Below are positions 29,183 to 37,639 of a stretch of DNA of 64,000 bases, piece after piece. The stretch comes from Candidatus Thiodiazotropha sp. (ex Codakia rugifera). Lineage in GTDB: Bacteria; Pseudomonadota; Gammaproteobacteria; Chromatiales; Chromatiaceae. The notes beneath the pieces were generated by a model, which did no database searches, was not told the DNA's origin, and saw only the letters and a list, made by a program, of their open reading frames with translations. The stretch covers positions 372,001 to 436,000 of the forward strand of contig JAHXHN010000003.1 in NCBI GenBank assembly GCA_025656675.1, written 5' to 3'. Every line of letters starts with the position of its first letter. Positions within the stretch are counted from its first letter, which is position 1. Made by a program: the position numbers and the translations under genes.

Positions 29183-29758
29183 CTAATCATCCCATTGCCC
29201 GATACCCGGTATATTGATTTCGTTCTCCTCATAGGAACCCTGCATTGCTTTGGTATGGCAGGTATCGCAGTTACTGAAAGAGATCTTCTCACCATTGCCA
29301 TCCAATATTCGAGCGGGTATTTCGTTGTGTTCGTGTTTAAAAAAAGCTGTTTCGGTGATACGTTGCGGTGATGGCACATAGCGTAGAGACCACATCACTT
29401 TATTGGGTATCTCCCGATCGACAACATCCGCAGCGTTTACACTAAGATAACTCAATAATCGCGCATTATCCTCTTCACTCAGCTCCGCGTTTTCACCAAA
29501 ATGATCATCCAGATTGGTCATCATTGTCTGCCAGGACACTGCTGGGAGAAAACCCGGTTGAAAGGGAAAATGACAACTTCCGCACTCGTCCTGATAGCGT
29601 TGGCTCTCCTGGTTGTTATAGACCATAAAATCCGGTTTAAACCAGCGGGAATAGAATCTTTCACCTCTCTCATCATCACGATCGGCCATTGCCACTCCAG
29701 CACCCAAAACTGTCAGGCTAGCCAAAAGAAAGAATAACCAATATAACCGTACTTTCAT
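29183..29758 (-). CDS. Diheme cytochrome c (DHC type)
   Basis: A 191-residue exported electron carrier with signal peptide (MKVRLYWLFFLLASLTVLGAGVAMA) and two heme motifs, CGSCH near the N-terminus and CDTCH near the C-terminus. This matches the diheme cytochrome c of SHP operons, the proposed electron donor to SHP. ATG 29758 was chosen because GAGGAGAAG lies just upstream and it begins the signal peptide. The longer in-frame reading overlaps the SHP-like gene. It lies between that gene and the PepSY gene. Confidence 0.88.
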   Translation of the reverse strand: MKVRLYWLFFLLASLTVLGAGVAMADRDDERGERFYSRWFKPDFMVYNNQESQRYQDECGSCHFPFQPGFLPAVSWQTMMTNLDDHFGENAELSEEDNARLLSYLSVNAADVVDREIPNKVMWSLRYVPSPQRITETAFFKHEHNEIPARILDGNGEKISFSNCDTCHTKAMQGSYEENEINIPGIGQWDD

Positions 29759-29772
29759 ATCTCTTCTCCTCG

Positions 29773-30171
29773 TCAATATTGTTGTAAGTAGCGTAGAAAA
29801 TCACCTTTCTCCTGCGCAGTGCATACTCTTCCCCATGTCCATTTACAGTTTCTCTTGAACCATTTCTCTATCTTTTTCGGATCCTTAAAGCGTTGCGGGT
29901 TAACAGAAGGCGCCATCGGCTCGATACGCTTGCCCGTCTTTGCATGTCGACCAACCTTGGTCAGATCCGCCCCATGGCAATCACTACAACGCCTTATCTG
30001 ACTGCTTTTTGCATGAACGACAGTTCGATCCCAGGCAACGCCGCCCTGCTCTGCTGTAAATGGCCCTGCACCTTTGGCTTGATATTGATCGATCAGCTCC
30101 TCCATAGCACCTGCCTGGAGTAAAAACGGGGTGTAAAGCAGCAACAGAAAATATGTGGATGTAATCTTCAT
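29773..30171 (-). CDS. SHP-like monoheme cytochrome (DUF1924)
   Basis: A 132-residue exported cytochrome with signal peptide (to about residue 22). It has heme motif CSDCH and a downstream segment FKRNCKWTWGRVC that matches the region of sphaeroides heme protein supplying the unusual axial Asn ligand and a Cys pair. SHP proteins bind oxygen or nitric oxide when reduced; that activity is inferred from the family. It lies between the cytochrome b561 gene and the diheme cytochrome gene, as in known SHP operons. Confidence 0.85.
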   Translation of the reverse strand: MKITSTYFLLLLYTPFLLQAGAMEELIDQYQAKGAGPFTAEQGGVAWDRTVVHAKSSQIRRCSDCHGADLTKVGRHAKTGKRIEPMAPSVNPQRFKDPKKIEKWFKRNCKWTWGRVCTAQEKGDFLRYLQQY

Positions 30172-30191
30172 CTCAATCTTTACCTTTATGA

Positions 30192-30755
30192 TTAGCCCTG
30201 CTTCGTACCTGTAATCATTGACCGCACCAGATTTTCCCTATGAACGAGAGAGCCAAATGCCACGCCCGCCAAATGAATCACCACAAGTAGAAGGGTGAGA
30301 TTGGCAAAAAACTCATGGACCTCTTCAAAAAACTCACTGCCATAAGATGATTGAGAGAAGAGCAAGCCTGCCATTGGACCTGCCCCGGTGGCGCCGTAGG
30401 CGAGTAAACCGGTAAAGCTGGTTATCAGGAGCGTAACCAACAAGGCAAGGATCATTGCACCACCGGCAGGGTTGTGACCGATGGTACGCTTCGCCCGTAA
30501 ATGCCGCAGATCCTGCAGATAGCTGATAACACTGGCAGGCGACTTCACAAAATCACTGAATCGAGCATAGCGAGTCCCAAACACACCCCATAGGAGACGA
30601 AACAGCACCAGTGAGGCAATGACATAGCCAGCATAGGCATGTAAATTCATCCATTCGTCTTCTGTCAGCCAAGCAATTGCAAATGCACCTACCAGGGTCC
30701 AGTGAAACAACCGGACCAGCGGATCCCATACCTTGATTTCATGTTCATTGTTCAT
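30192..30755 (-). CDS. Cytochrome b561 (membrane electron carrier)
   Basis: A 187-residue four-helix membrane protein with the prokaryotic b561/Ni-hydrogenase cytochrome-b pattern: VWDPLVRLFHWTLVGAFA at the N-terminus, and further His in HAYAGYV, HEFFANL and IHLAG that can ligate b hemes. It probably carries electrons between the quinone pool and the diheme cytochrome/SHP pair. First gene of the six-gene leftward operon ending at 26884. The ATG has AGGGAAAAG upstream. Confidence 0.88.
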   Translation of the reverse strand: MNNEHEIKVWDPLVRLFHWTLVGAFAIAWLTEDEWMNLHAYAGYVIASLVLFRLLWGVFGTRYARFSDFVKSPASVISYLQDLRHLRAKRTIGHNPAGGAMILALLVTLLITSFTGLLAYGATGAGPMAGLLFSQSSYGSEFFEEVHEFFANLTLLLVVIHLAGVAFGSLVHRENLVRSMITGTKQG

Positions 30756-30901
30756 CGCTTTTCCCTCATTTATCTCAATTTGAGAGAAAGCATGGCAGAA
30801 GGAAATGAAATGAAGCTGAAAACCGACAGCCCGGACAGATCAAGATGACCTGTGCTACTGGACCACACCCACACTGATTCAGGCTATTGGTTAGATAAAG
30901 A

Positions 30902-30936
30902 GGAAAAATAAAAAAAGTGTGAGCGAAGCGAACACT
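30902..30936 (-). terminator. Second intrinsic terminator after the hydrogenase operon
   Basis: On the minus strand AGTGT and ACACT close a small GC-containing hairpin (30936-30916) followed by a T-rich run with one A (30916-30902). It lies directly behind the stronger terminator at 30944-30978. Confidence 0.55.
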
Positions 30937-30943
30937 AAAACTC

Positions 30944-30978
30944 AAAAAAAAAAGCCTCTACCCATTCAGGCAGAGGCT
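30944..30978 (-). terminator. Intrinsic terminator of the hydrogenase operon
   Basis: On the minus strand AGCCTCT and AGAGGCT form a hairpin (30978-30953) followed by ten Ts (30953-30944), 26 nt after the large-subunit stop. It separates the hydrogenase transcript from the cytochrome operon that begins at 30755. Confidence 0.9.
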
Positions 30979-31004
30979 AAATTATCGGTGAGGGAATTGG
31001 ACTT

Positions 31005-32726
31005 TCAGGTCACTTTTAGCTGCAACATCTCCTCACCGTCTTCATCAGAGAGATGAACGGCACAAGCGATACAAGGATCAAAACTGTGTATGGTCCTGAG
31101 AATCTCCACCGGCTGTTTTACATCCGCTAGCTGGTGATTGTCCTGTAACGCGGCCTCGTATGCGCCGGCCTGTCCCGTACTGTCCCGGGGACCTGCATTC
31201 CAGGTACTGGGGACCACGGCCTGGTAATTGGCAATCTTGCCATCCTCGATGACGATCCAGTGCCCCAGGGCACCCCGTGGTGCCTCCATGAAACCAACAC
31301 CCTTACACTGCTTGGGCCAAGTAGCAGGCTCCCACAATGTTTCATTGAAAGTCCGGGTATCGCCTGCTTTGATGTTGGCGATCAACTGGTCATACCAGCC
31401 CTGCATGGCATCGGCTAGGATTTTGGTTTCAAGGGTTCTTGCGGCAGTCCTGCCTAAGGTTGAGAAAAGTGCCCGAGCCGGTAAATCCAATTTACTCAGG
31501 GTCATGTTGACCAATTCCTTGGTCTGCTCATGTCCCTTGGCATACATCATCAGGACACGCGCCAAAGGCCCCACTTCAACAGATTTGCCCTTCCATCTTG
31601 GCGCTTTTAACCAGGAGTAGGACTCATCCACATTCAGATGTTCATAAGGTGGTTCAGGGCCTGTGTAGTTAAGTGTCGTTTCACCCTCATAGGGGTGCAG
31701 TCCCTGCGCCTTACCTCCGGTATAGTCATACCATGAGTGGGATATGTGTTCCTGAATCTCTTCAGCACTGTTCAGATCCAGTGGATGTACGGTAGAGAGG
31801 TCCCGATCGAGGATAACCCCGCTTGGGAAAAAGAAACTGTCGGGATCATCCATCGATGTGCCTGGCAGATCGCCATAACACATGAAATTACCCAATCCTT
31901 CACCACGCTCACCCCAATCCTTGTAGAAGCCAGCTATAGCCAGGGTGTCAGGTACATAGACCTGATCTGTAAATTCACGCATCTTGTTGATGACATTCTG
32001 CACCTGAGACAGCTTCTTGCTATTGATGGCAGAGTCAGAGTTAAGATCGATGGCAGATGCAACACCACCCACTACGAAATTGGGGTGGGGATTCTTACCA
32101 CCAAAGATGGTATGCAGCTTGACAACATCCCGTTGCCAGTCAAGGGCCTCTAAATAGTGAGCAACCGCCATCAGATTGGCTTCCGGCGGTAATTTGTAGA
32201 CTGAATGCCCCCAATAGGCCTTGGCAAAAATGCCTAACTGCCCCGCCTCGACAAAACCTTTCAGTTTCCTTTTTACATCCGAAAAATAACCAGGAGAGGC
32301 CTTTGGCCAGTTGCTGATAGATTGGGCAAGTGTTGCAGTCTGTCCTGGGTCTGCAGAGAGTGCTGACACCACATCTACCCAATCAAGTGCATGTAGATGA
32401 TAGAAGTGCATCACATGATCATGTATATACTGGGCGCCGATCATCAAATTACGGATCAGCTGGGCATTTGCAGGAATAGGATAGTTGAGGGCATCCTCCA
32501 CTGAACGTACCGATGCGATACCATGTACTAAAGTGCAGACACCACAGATACGTTGAGCGAAAGCCCAGGCATCACGAGGATCTCTGCCTTTGAGTATGAT
32601 CTCGATGCCACGAACCATGGTGCCTGAGGAATAGGCACTGGCTATCTGATCGCCCTCCATCTGAGCCTCGATGCGCAGATGGCCTTCGATTCTTGTGATG
32701 GGATCAACGACGATTCTGTCACTCAT
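31005..32726 (-). CDS. hynL: [NiFe]-hydrogenase large subunit (Isp-type, group 1e)
   Basis: Catalytic subunit carrying the Ni-Fe(CN)2CO centre, oxidising H2. The 573-residue protein has the N-terminal ligand motif RICGVCTLVHG (Cys61, Cys64) and the C-terminal motif DPCIACAVH (Cys552, Cys555, His558). The last 15 residues after His558 are expected to be removed by the maturation protease encoded upstream. The gene order small subunit-isp1-isp2-large subunit matches the Hyn/Isp hydrogenases of purple sulfur bacteria such as Thiocapsa and Allochromatium. Last gene before tandem terminators. Confidence 0.95.
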   Translation of the reverse strand: MSDRIVVDPITRIEGHLRIEAQMEGDQIASAYSSGTMVRGIEIILKGRDPRDAWAFAQRICGVCTLVHGIASVRSVEDALNYPIPANAQLIRNLMIGAQYIHDHVMHFYHLHALDWVDVVSALSADPGQTATLAQSISNWPKASPGYFSDVKRKLKGFVEAGQLGIFAKAYWGHSVYKLPPEANLMAVAHYLEALDWQRDVVKLHTIFGGKNPHPNFVVGGVASAIDLNSDSAINSKKLSQVQNVINKMREFTDQVYVPDTLAIAGFYKDWGERGEGLGNFMCYGDLPGTSMDDPDSFFFPSGVILDRDLSTVHPLDLNSAEEIQEHISHSWYDYTGGKAQGLHPYEGETTLNYTGPEPPYEHLNVDESYSWLKAPRWKGKSVEVGPLARVLMMYAKGHEQTKELVNMTLSKLDLPARALFSTLGRTAARTLETKILADAMQGWYDQLIANIKAGDTRTFNETLWEPATWPKQCKGVGFMEAPRGALGHWIVIEDGKIANYQAVVPSTWNAGPRDSTGQAGAYEAALQDNHQLADVKQPVEILRTIHSFDPCIACAVHLSDEDGEEMLQLKVT

Positions 32727-32771
32727 TTTCTCTCGTCTCCTAACGGTACGATAAAGCCGTACTCAGTGGGG

Positions 32772-34043
32772 CTACTCACTTTTCTCATCAACCAGATGTT
32801 CCGCAATCATCTCCGTCAACCCCACTACGGGAATCTCCATGCGGTACTCTTCAAGACCCTCTTCAATGATCAGTCTGCAATTTGCGCAGGCCGTGACCAG
32901 GGTGTCTACATTCAGTTCGTCCAATTGGGATTTCTTGCGTTTGAATACCTTGATACGCAACTCTTCGGCTCGCTCATTGGCACTGACACCGCCGCCACCG
33001 CCACAGCACCAGTTCATCTCTCTGGGATCCTGCATATCGACAAAGTTACTGGCTACCATATTGAGCAGATTGCGTGGTGGCTCCAACACACCACCCTTTC
33101 GCACGATCTGACAAGGATCATGAAAGGTCAGACGATCATCTTCCATACCCTCCGTCTTTAAGCGGCCACTGGCACGCAACTCATCCAGCAGTTCCAGGAT
33201 ATGAACGACCTTAAAGTTATAGGGACGACCAATGAGATTGGGGCCTTCCCAACGGATTGCAGTATAGGCATGTCCGCACTCAGGACTGATGACATACTTC
33301 ACTTTTAATTTATCAGCAGCGACCACGACCCGGTTGACGAGTTCTCTCGCGATATCGGACGACCCGATCTGTATACCGGAATTGGTGGCTTCAAAAGCTT
33401 CGGAGCTGATTGTCCAAGTCACACCGGCCTGTTTAAAGATACGGGCCAAAGCCTCCATATATTCTGGAAAGTTCATGATCTCCATGGAAGAGAGCAGCGC
33501 CATGTAGTCGACGCCCTCGACATCGACAGGAATCGTCAATCCGGTATCGGCCTCAATGTGCTTGATTTGTGCTGCTAGTGCGGGATATTTAACACCCATG
33601 GGACTACCAATGGTGATAGCTCTGCGACTTGCACCTTTGATACCCTCCGGTGCATAGCCTGCTGCAACAAATCCCTCTCTGGCACGCCTGATCATATAGC
33701 TGATATCGTTACCTACCGGACAGACCATGGAGCATCGCCCACACAAAGTACATGCATCGTAGACCAGCGGTTCCCATGCTTCGAGCAGTTCATCGGTGAC
33801 GGGCTTACTCATCCCTAGCAGCGATTTCAGCTTGCCCCATAGGGTATACTCCTGCTCCCAAACGCGACGAAAAGGCTCCAGCTTATTGATTGGTGTATAC
33901 TTGGGATCACCAGTCTCGGTATAGAAGAGACAGGCTTCAGCACACATACCGCAGTTCACACAACTTGAGAAGAAGGATGCAATCGGTGCATTCATCTGCT
34001 CACGAAAGGCATTCAGGCCTCTTTCAATTGTTGCCTTGCTCAT
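32772..34043 (-). CDS. isp2: Isp2, HdrD-like Fe-S protein of the hydrogenase
   Basis: A 423-residue cytoplasmic iron-sulfur protein, resembling heterodisulfide reductase subunit D and DsrK. Two ferredoxin-type [4Fe-4S] sites lie near the N-terminus (Cys28/31/34/38 in CVNCGMCAEAC, and Cys98/101/104/108 in CTLCGRCSMVC). Two CCG-type regions follow, with SPECGHAY, FHDPCQ, NWCCGGGGG and CANCR. With Isp1 it is thought to link the hydrogenase to the quinone pool or to cytoplasmic sulfur metabolism; direction is unknown here. It overlaps isp1 by 4 nt and lies 45 bp before the large-subunit gene. Confidence 0.92.
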   Translation of the reverse strand: MSKATIERGLNAFREQMNAPIASFFSSCVNCGMCAEACLFYTETGDPKYTPINKLEPFRRVWEQEYTLWGKLKSLLGMSKPVTDELLEAWEPLVYDACTLCGRCSMVCPVGNDISYMIRRAREGFVAAGYAPEGIKGASRRAITIGSPMGVKYPALAAQIKHIEADTGLTIPVDVEGVDYMALLSSMEIMNFPEYMEALARIFKQAGVTWTISSEAFEATNSGIQIGSSDIARELVNRVVVAADKLKVKYVISPECGHAYTAIRWEGPNLIGRPYNFKVVHILELLDELRASGRLKTEGMEDDRLTFHDPCQIVRKGGVLEPPRNLLNMVASNFVDMQDPREMNWCCGGGGGVSANERAEELRIKVFKRKKSQLDELNVDTLVTACANCRLIIEEGLEEYRMEIPVVGLTEMIAEHLVDEKSE

Positions 34044-34702
34044 GACTGAACTCCTCTGCGACCTGCCATGGCACCGTTATACCAGCGAGCAAAGATAAAG
34101 GTGAAGGCATGCATCAGCTTGGTAAAAGGAAATACCACCATCAATAATTCCACGCTGAGGATATGCAATCCCAGTACCAGCGGATAGGGATCGATCATTC
34201 GATGATAAGCCAGATAACCGGTCAACATCGGCAGAAATGTCACTAACCATGTGAGGTAATCTTCAGGCCCGCTGAGAAACTGCTTTACCGGATGACTCAA
34301 GCGACTGAAAAGCATTGCCAACAGGGTGACAATCGTTACGGCTGCTACCGCATCGATCAGGTTACTGGCTATCCCTGGCCAACTGAGACCCAGTGTGGCA
34401 TTGATCAATTCAATATGCGGTACAAACAGAAACAGGGTGATGAAGAAGCCGATATGCCAGATATAGCCACCCACAACAGTGAATGGGGAACGCTTGAACG
34501 AACCTTGCTCCGGTAGAGTTCGAGTCATTAGGGTCCGCAATCCTGCACCCAGCTCCGCACCTCTAGGCTCCGAGTGGTCGGGTTTACGCCCCAGTATCAG
34601 AACCTCAAGCAGACGGATTAAAATGCCAATCAAAAAGACGACCAATGCGATATCAAAGCCTGGTCCCCTCACCCACAAAAGAAAGTCCATTGGTGTACTC
34701 AT
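34040..34702 (-). CDS. isp1: Isp1, NarI-like cytochrome b of the hydrogenase
   Basis: A 220-residue membrane protein with about five hydrophobic helices and a NarI/DsrM-like pattern (GGYIWHIGFFITLFLFVPH for helix 2; HILSVELLMVVFPFTKLMH near the end), supplying His ligands for b hemes. It anchors the periplasmic hydrogenase dimer and passes electrons to Isp2 or quinone. It overlaps both neighbours by 4 nt (small subunit upstream, isp2 downstream), so the block is tightly coupled. Confidence 0.92.
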   Translation of the reverse strand: MSTPMDFLLWVRGPGFDIALVVFLIGILIRLLEVLILGRKPDHSEPRGAELGAGLRTLMTRTLPEQGSFKRSPFTVVGGYIWHIGFFITLFLFVPHIELINATLGLSWPGIASNLIDAVAAVTIVTLLAMLFSRLSHPVKQFLSGPEDYLTWLVTFLPMLTGYLAYHRMIDPYPLVLGLHILSVELLMVVFPFTKLMHAFTFIFARWYNGAMAGRRGVQS

Positions 34703-35805
34703 GATTGCTTATCCAAGTCGTCTATAGTTACGGTCTCATGCGCTGAAGCTGCCTTGGACTGCTTGTTACGATTGATTGCGCCGGCAGCCGCACCAAGCGC
34801 TACACCGGCACCTGCAACATAGGCAGCTTGTCGGGTGATATCGCTGTCAGGTATTGAGAGTGCATTATAGAAACCGCCGGCATCCCAAAAGTTGGGTTCG
34901 GAACATCCTAAACAGCCATGACCCGACTCAACAGGCCAGCTGGCACCTTGGTTCCATTTTGTGGTGGCGCATGCGTTATAGGTCATTGGCCCCTTGCAGC
35001 CCAGCCGATAGAGACACCATCCCTTACGCGCGCCTTCATCATCGAAGGTTTCAGCAAACAGTCCCTTGTCATAGAATGGACGACGGTAGCATCGGTCGTG
35101 AATACTCTTGCCGAAAAAGACCATTGGCCTCCCAAGACTATCCAACTCAGGGAGCGAACCGAAAGTTAAAAAGTGGGCCAGTACACCAGTGATGACTGTA
35201 GGGATAGGTGGACAACCGGATACATTGACAACCGGCTTATCCTTAACGATATCTGAGACCGAAACAGCGCCGGTTGGATTGGGGCTGGCCTGGGGAAGTC
35301 CACCAAAAGCGGCACAGGTTCCTACCGCAACCACCGCAGCCGCACCGGCAACCGTCTCTTCCAGCATCTGCAGATTACTGATACCGGCTATTGCAGAGTA
35401 GCCCGGATTACCCAGTGGGATGGAGCCGTCTACCACAACGATATACTGACCTTCATTCTCATGCATTGCCGCTTCACGAGCTGCTTCGGCAGCGGCACCA
35501 GAAGCGACTTGCAAGGTATGATGATAGTCGAGTGAAATGTGGTCGAAGATAAGGTTCTCGACACTGGGTGAGTGGCTGCGTGTCAGGGATTCGGTACAGC
35601 CGGTACACTCCTGAAATGAGAGCCAGATAACCGAGGGTCGCTTCGCCTTCTCAAGCGATGCAGCAATAGCAGGCGCCATTGCGGGAGGCAGTGCCATCAA
35701 TGAGGCAGTGGCGCTACAGAATTTCAGGAAACCCCGCCTCGATACGCCCCTTTCACGTAAACTCTCTCCAAGAGTTTTACCGATACGTTTGAGTTCTTCT
35801 GCCAT
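34699..35805 (-). CDS. hynS: [NiFe]-hydrogenase small subunit, Tat-exported
   Basis: Electron-transfer subunit with three Fe-S clusters. The 368-residue protein has a twin-arginine signal SRRGFLK at residues 22-28 followed by a hydrophobic stretch, proximal-cluster cysteines from CTGC (Cys67, Cys70), and later cluster motifs VGTCAAFGG, VSGCPPIPT and DRCYRRP, LGCKGP and CLGCSEPNFWD. The Tat signal shows a periplasmic location for the dimer. ATG 35805 was chosen over the GTG one codon earlier because GGGAGGAG lies 7 nt upstream. Confidence 0.95.
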   Translation of the reverse strand: MAEELKRIGKTLGESLRERGVSRRGFLKFCSATASLMALPPAMAPAIAASLEKAKRPSVIWLSFQECTGCTESLTRSHSPSVENLIFDHISLDYHHTLQVASGAAAEAAREAAMHENEGQYIVVVDGSIPLGNPGYSAIAGISNLQMLEETVAGAAAVVAVGTCAAFGGLPQASPNPTGAVSVSDIVKDKPVVNVSGCPPIPTVITGVLAHFLTFGSLPELDSLGRPMVFFGKSIHDRCYRRPFYDKGLFAETFDDEGARKGWCLYRLGCKGPMTYNACATTKWNQGASWPVESGHGCLGCSEPNFWDAGGFYNALSIPDSDITRQAAYVAGAGVALGAAAGAINRNKQSKAASAHETVTIDDLDKQS

Positions 35806-35827
35806 CACTACTCCTCCCGTAAAGGAT

Positions 35828-36262
35828 TTAACAGGCGAAATTCTCTGAGTTTAGCTGTCTATTAAGCCTGATGATTGAATCTGAGATATCCTCAGGTTGA
35901 GACTGGACGATCTCGGGCACACGGTTGATCTCGATGTTCAAGGCAATACGTTCACCCTCGGCATTGTAATGATCAATCACCCAGACACCGGGATAGAGTG
36001 TCTCGCAGATAGTACTCTTTCCCAAGGACTGAAGTTCAATGCTGATCTCACCACAGCCGAGCTGTCTTAACAGCGCTTCCTCATCCCCGGGACCGAATGG
36101 GATGGATCGCAGATCGATCGTGGTTGTCTCTCCCTTCTCGTGGAGACGTTTCAGCCCATGCAATACCTCATGCATAATTGGCAGCGCATTAGAATGATTG
36201 ATGACTGGGTCAGGATCATCCCTCTCCTCAACCCGTACAACGATGTCTCGCAGCTTTTGCAT
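35828..36262 (-). CDS. HupH-like hydrogenase expression/formation protein
   Basis: A 144-residue protein resembling the C-terminal domain of HupH/HoxQ-type hydrogenase assembly proteins, with LPIMHEVLHGLKRLHEKGE, IDLRSIPFGPGDEEAL and ETLYPGVWVIDHYNAEGE. These proteins help small-subunit maturation before Tat export. It lies 22 bp upstream of the small-subunit gene. The start is uncertain: ATG 36262 is used, but a GTG three codons earlier is possible; neither has a good ribosome binding site. Confidence 0.82.
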   Translation of the reverse strand: MQKLRDIVVRVEERDDPDPVINHSNALPIMHEVLHGLKRLHEKGETTTIDLRSIPFGPGDEEALLRQLGCGEISIELQSLGKSTICETLYPGVWVIDHYNAEGERIALNIEINRVPEIVQSQPEDISDSIIRLNRQLNSENFAC

Positions 36263-36391
36263 CACGAACACTGATAATTTGGGCTTATAAAAAGAATATC
36301 ACTAAATACTGATGGTGGTGCTGATCTGGATCATAATTAGGTATTGAAATCCTGTTTCTAGTGCTTTTTGTTCATCAAAATGATGATTGCA

Positions 36392-36874
36392 TCAGTCAGT
36401 CAAGACACCCCATGTTTTCAGTATTGAGACGATTTCAGATATCCCTTTCTCTATTGCCGGCTCAACGGCTTCACTCAGTGTTTCGCCCCAATCCAGATTC
36501 TCCGGCTCTATACCTACCAGGCAGCGTTGATCCGGCAGAGTGTCTGATAGGCGCGCAATATCAATCAAATCACCCAGGCTCACTTCATGGACACTGGCAC
36601 GGTTACCTTTCAGGTAACTATCCATCTGCTGATTGTGGAAGACCTGCAATGTGCCAGGTTTCTCTCCCATACGTGCCGCATCCACTACAATTAATCCATC
36701 AGCTCTCGCGATCGGTTCCGCAAGGGTAAAACTGAGCGTACCCCCATCCAGATACTCAACGCCCGCAATCTTGCCGGTCTGTTGCTGCATTCGATCAACC
36801 AGCTGAACGCCTATACCCTCGTCACTTAACAGGGTATTACCAATACCTAGGATTAACACAGATTCGATTGACAA
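36392..36874 (-). CDS. hupD: Hydrogenase maturation protease (HupD/HybD family)
   Basis: Endopeptidase that removes the C-terminal tail of the large subunit once nickel is inserted. The 160-residue protein shows LILGIGNTLLSDEGIG (Glu nickel ligand), YLDGGTL (Asp ligand) and SVHEVSL (His ligand), the three expected nickel-sensing residues. It starts with TTG at 36874, supported by AAGGAG nine nt upstream; no in-frame ATG exists nearby. It is the first gene of the leftward hydrogenase run and is divergent from hypC across 131 bp. Confidence 0.9.
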   Translation of the reverse strand: MSIESVLILGIGNTLLSDEGIGVQLVDRMQQQTGKIAGVEYLDGGTLSFTLAEPIARADGLIVVDAARMGEKPGTLQVFHNQQMDSYLKGNRASVHEVSLGDLIDIARLSDTLPDQRCLVGIEPENLDWGETLSEAVEPAIEKGISEIVSILKTWGVLTD

Positions 36875-36902
36875 AAGCGTACTCCTTGCGAGAATGAAAC
36901 CA

Positions 36903-36920
36903 TTCGGATCAGTATCCGAA
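36903..36920. promoter_or_regulatory. 18-bp inverted repeat in the hupD/hypC divergent promoter region
   Basis: TTCGGAT-cagt-ATCCGAA is a perfect 7-bp inverted repeat, placed between the divergent structural and hyp operons. Six As follow on the plus strand; no T-run follows on either strand in the transcribed direction, so it reads as an operator rather than a terminator. A second, weaker pair AAAGGG/CCCTTT lies at 36946-36973 before hypC. Confidence 0.45.
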
Positions 36921-37005
36921 AAAACACGGTTTCCGGTTAATGACCAAAGGGAAGAGTCAGCCCCCTCCCCTTTGATCCCTATAAGCTAACAATGAAGGTT
37001 ATACC

Positions 37006-37248
37006 ATGTGTCTGGGCATACCCATGCAGATAAAAAAAATCGACGGCTTTACTGCTCACTGTGAGGCAAAAGGCATACAGCGGGAAGTGAGTCTCTTCAT
37101 GCTGCAGCATGAAGCGCTAAAGCCTGACGATTTTGTCGTCGTTCATGTCGGGTATGCGATTCAGAAGGTCACCCCCCAGGAGGCACGCTCGGCCTGGGAG
37201 ATCTATGACGAAATGTTAGCGAAGATGGATACCCCGCCCGATGCATGA
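37006..37248 (+). CDS. hypC: Hydrogenase assembly chaperone HypC
   Basis: An 80-residue chaperone that works with HypD to assemble the Fe(CN)2CO unit and delivers it to the large subunit. It begins with the invariant MCLGIP, whose Cys2 is functional after Met removal. The ATG has GAAGGT upstream. Its end overlaps hypA by 8 nt. First gene of hypC-A-B-D. Confidence 0.95.
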   Translation: MCLGIPMQIKKIDGFTAHCEAKGIQREVSLFMLQHEALKPDDFVVVHVGYAIQKVTPQEARSAWEIYDEMLAKMDTPPDA

Positions 37249-37615
37249 ACTCTCGGTCTGTCAGGCTATGCTGACACAGGTCGAGGAGATTGCACAACGG
37301 GAGCATGCTGCGCAAGTGACCCGCATCCTAATACACATCGGTCCTCTCTCTGGCGTGGTACCTGAGTTGCTTCAGCAAGCATTTACCGTTGCCCGAGCAG
37401 GTAGTGTGGCTGCGAATGCCGACTTGGATACGGAGCTGCAGTCAATACGTATTCGCTGCCAGCAGTGTGGCGCAGAATGCGATACAGTGGCCAATAGGCT
37501 GATCTGTTGTGAATGCGGCGACTTTCGAACACAACTCATCAGTGGCGACGAACTCCTGCTTGCCCGTGTTGAGCTGATACGTGACCCTGAGGTGGAAGGA
37601 ACCGGCGACAATTAA
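37241..37615 (+). CDS. hypA: Hydrogenase nickel-insertion protein HypA
   Basis: A 124-residue nickel chaperone. It starts MHELSV, with His2 as nickel ligand, and has a four-cysteine zinc site in CQQCGAEC and CCECG (about residues 71-91). It works with HypB to insert nickel into the large subunit. It overlaps hypC and is 24 bp from hypB. Confidence 0.95.
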   Translation: MHELSVCQAMLTQVEEIAQREHAAQVTRILIHIGPLSGVVPELLQQAFTVARAGSVAANADLDTELQSIRIRCQQCGAECDTVANRLICCECGDFRTQLISGDELLLARVELIRDPEVEGTGDN

Positions 37616-37639
37616 CAATGACACTAGGAGCAATCTCAT

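Noticed and set aside
36903-36920. Hairpin between hupD and hypC as a terminator
   Set aside because: It lies upstream of both divergent genes, with no gene reading into it and no T-run after it in a useful direction.
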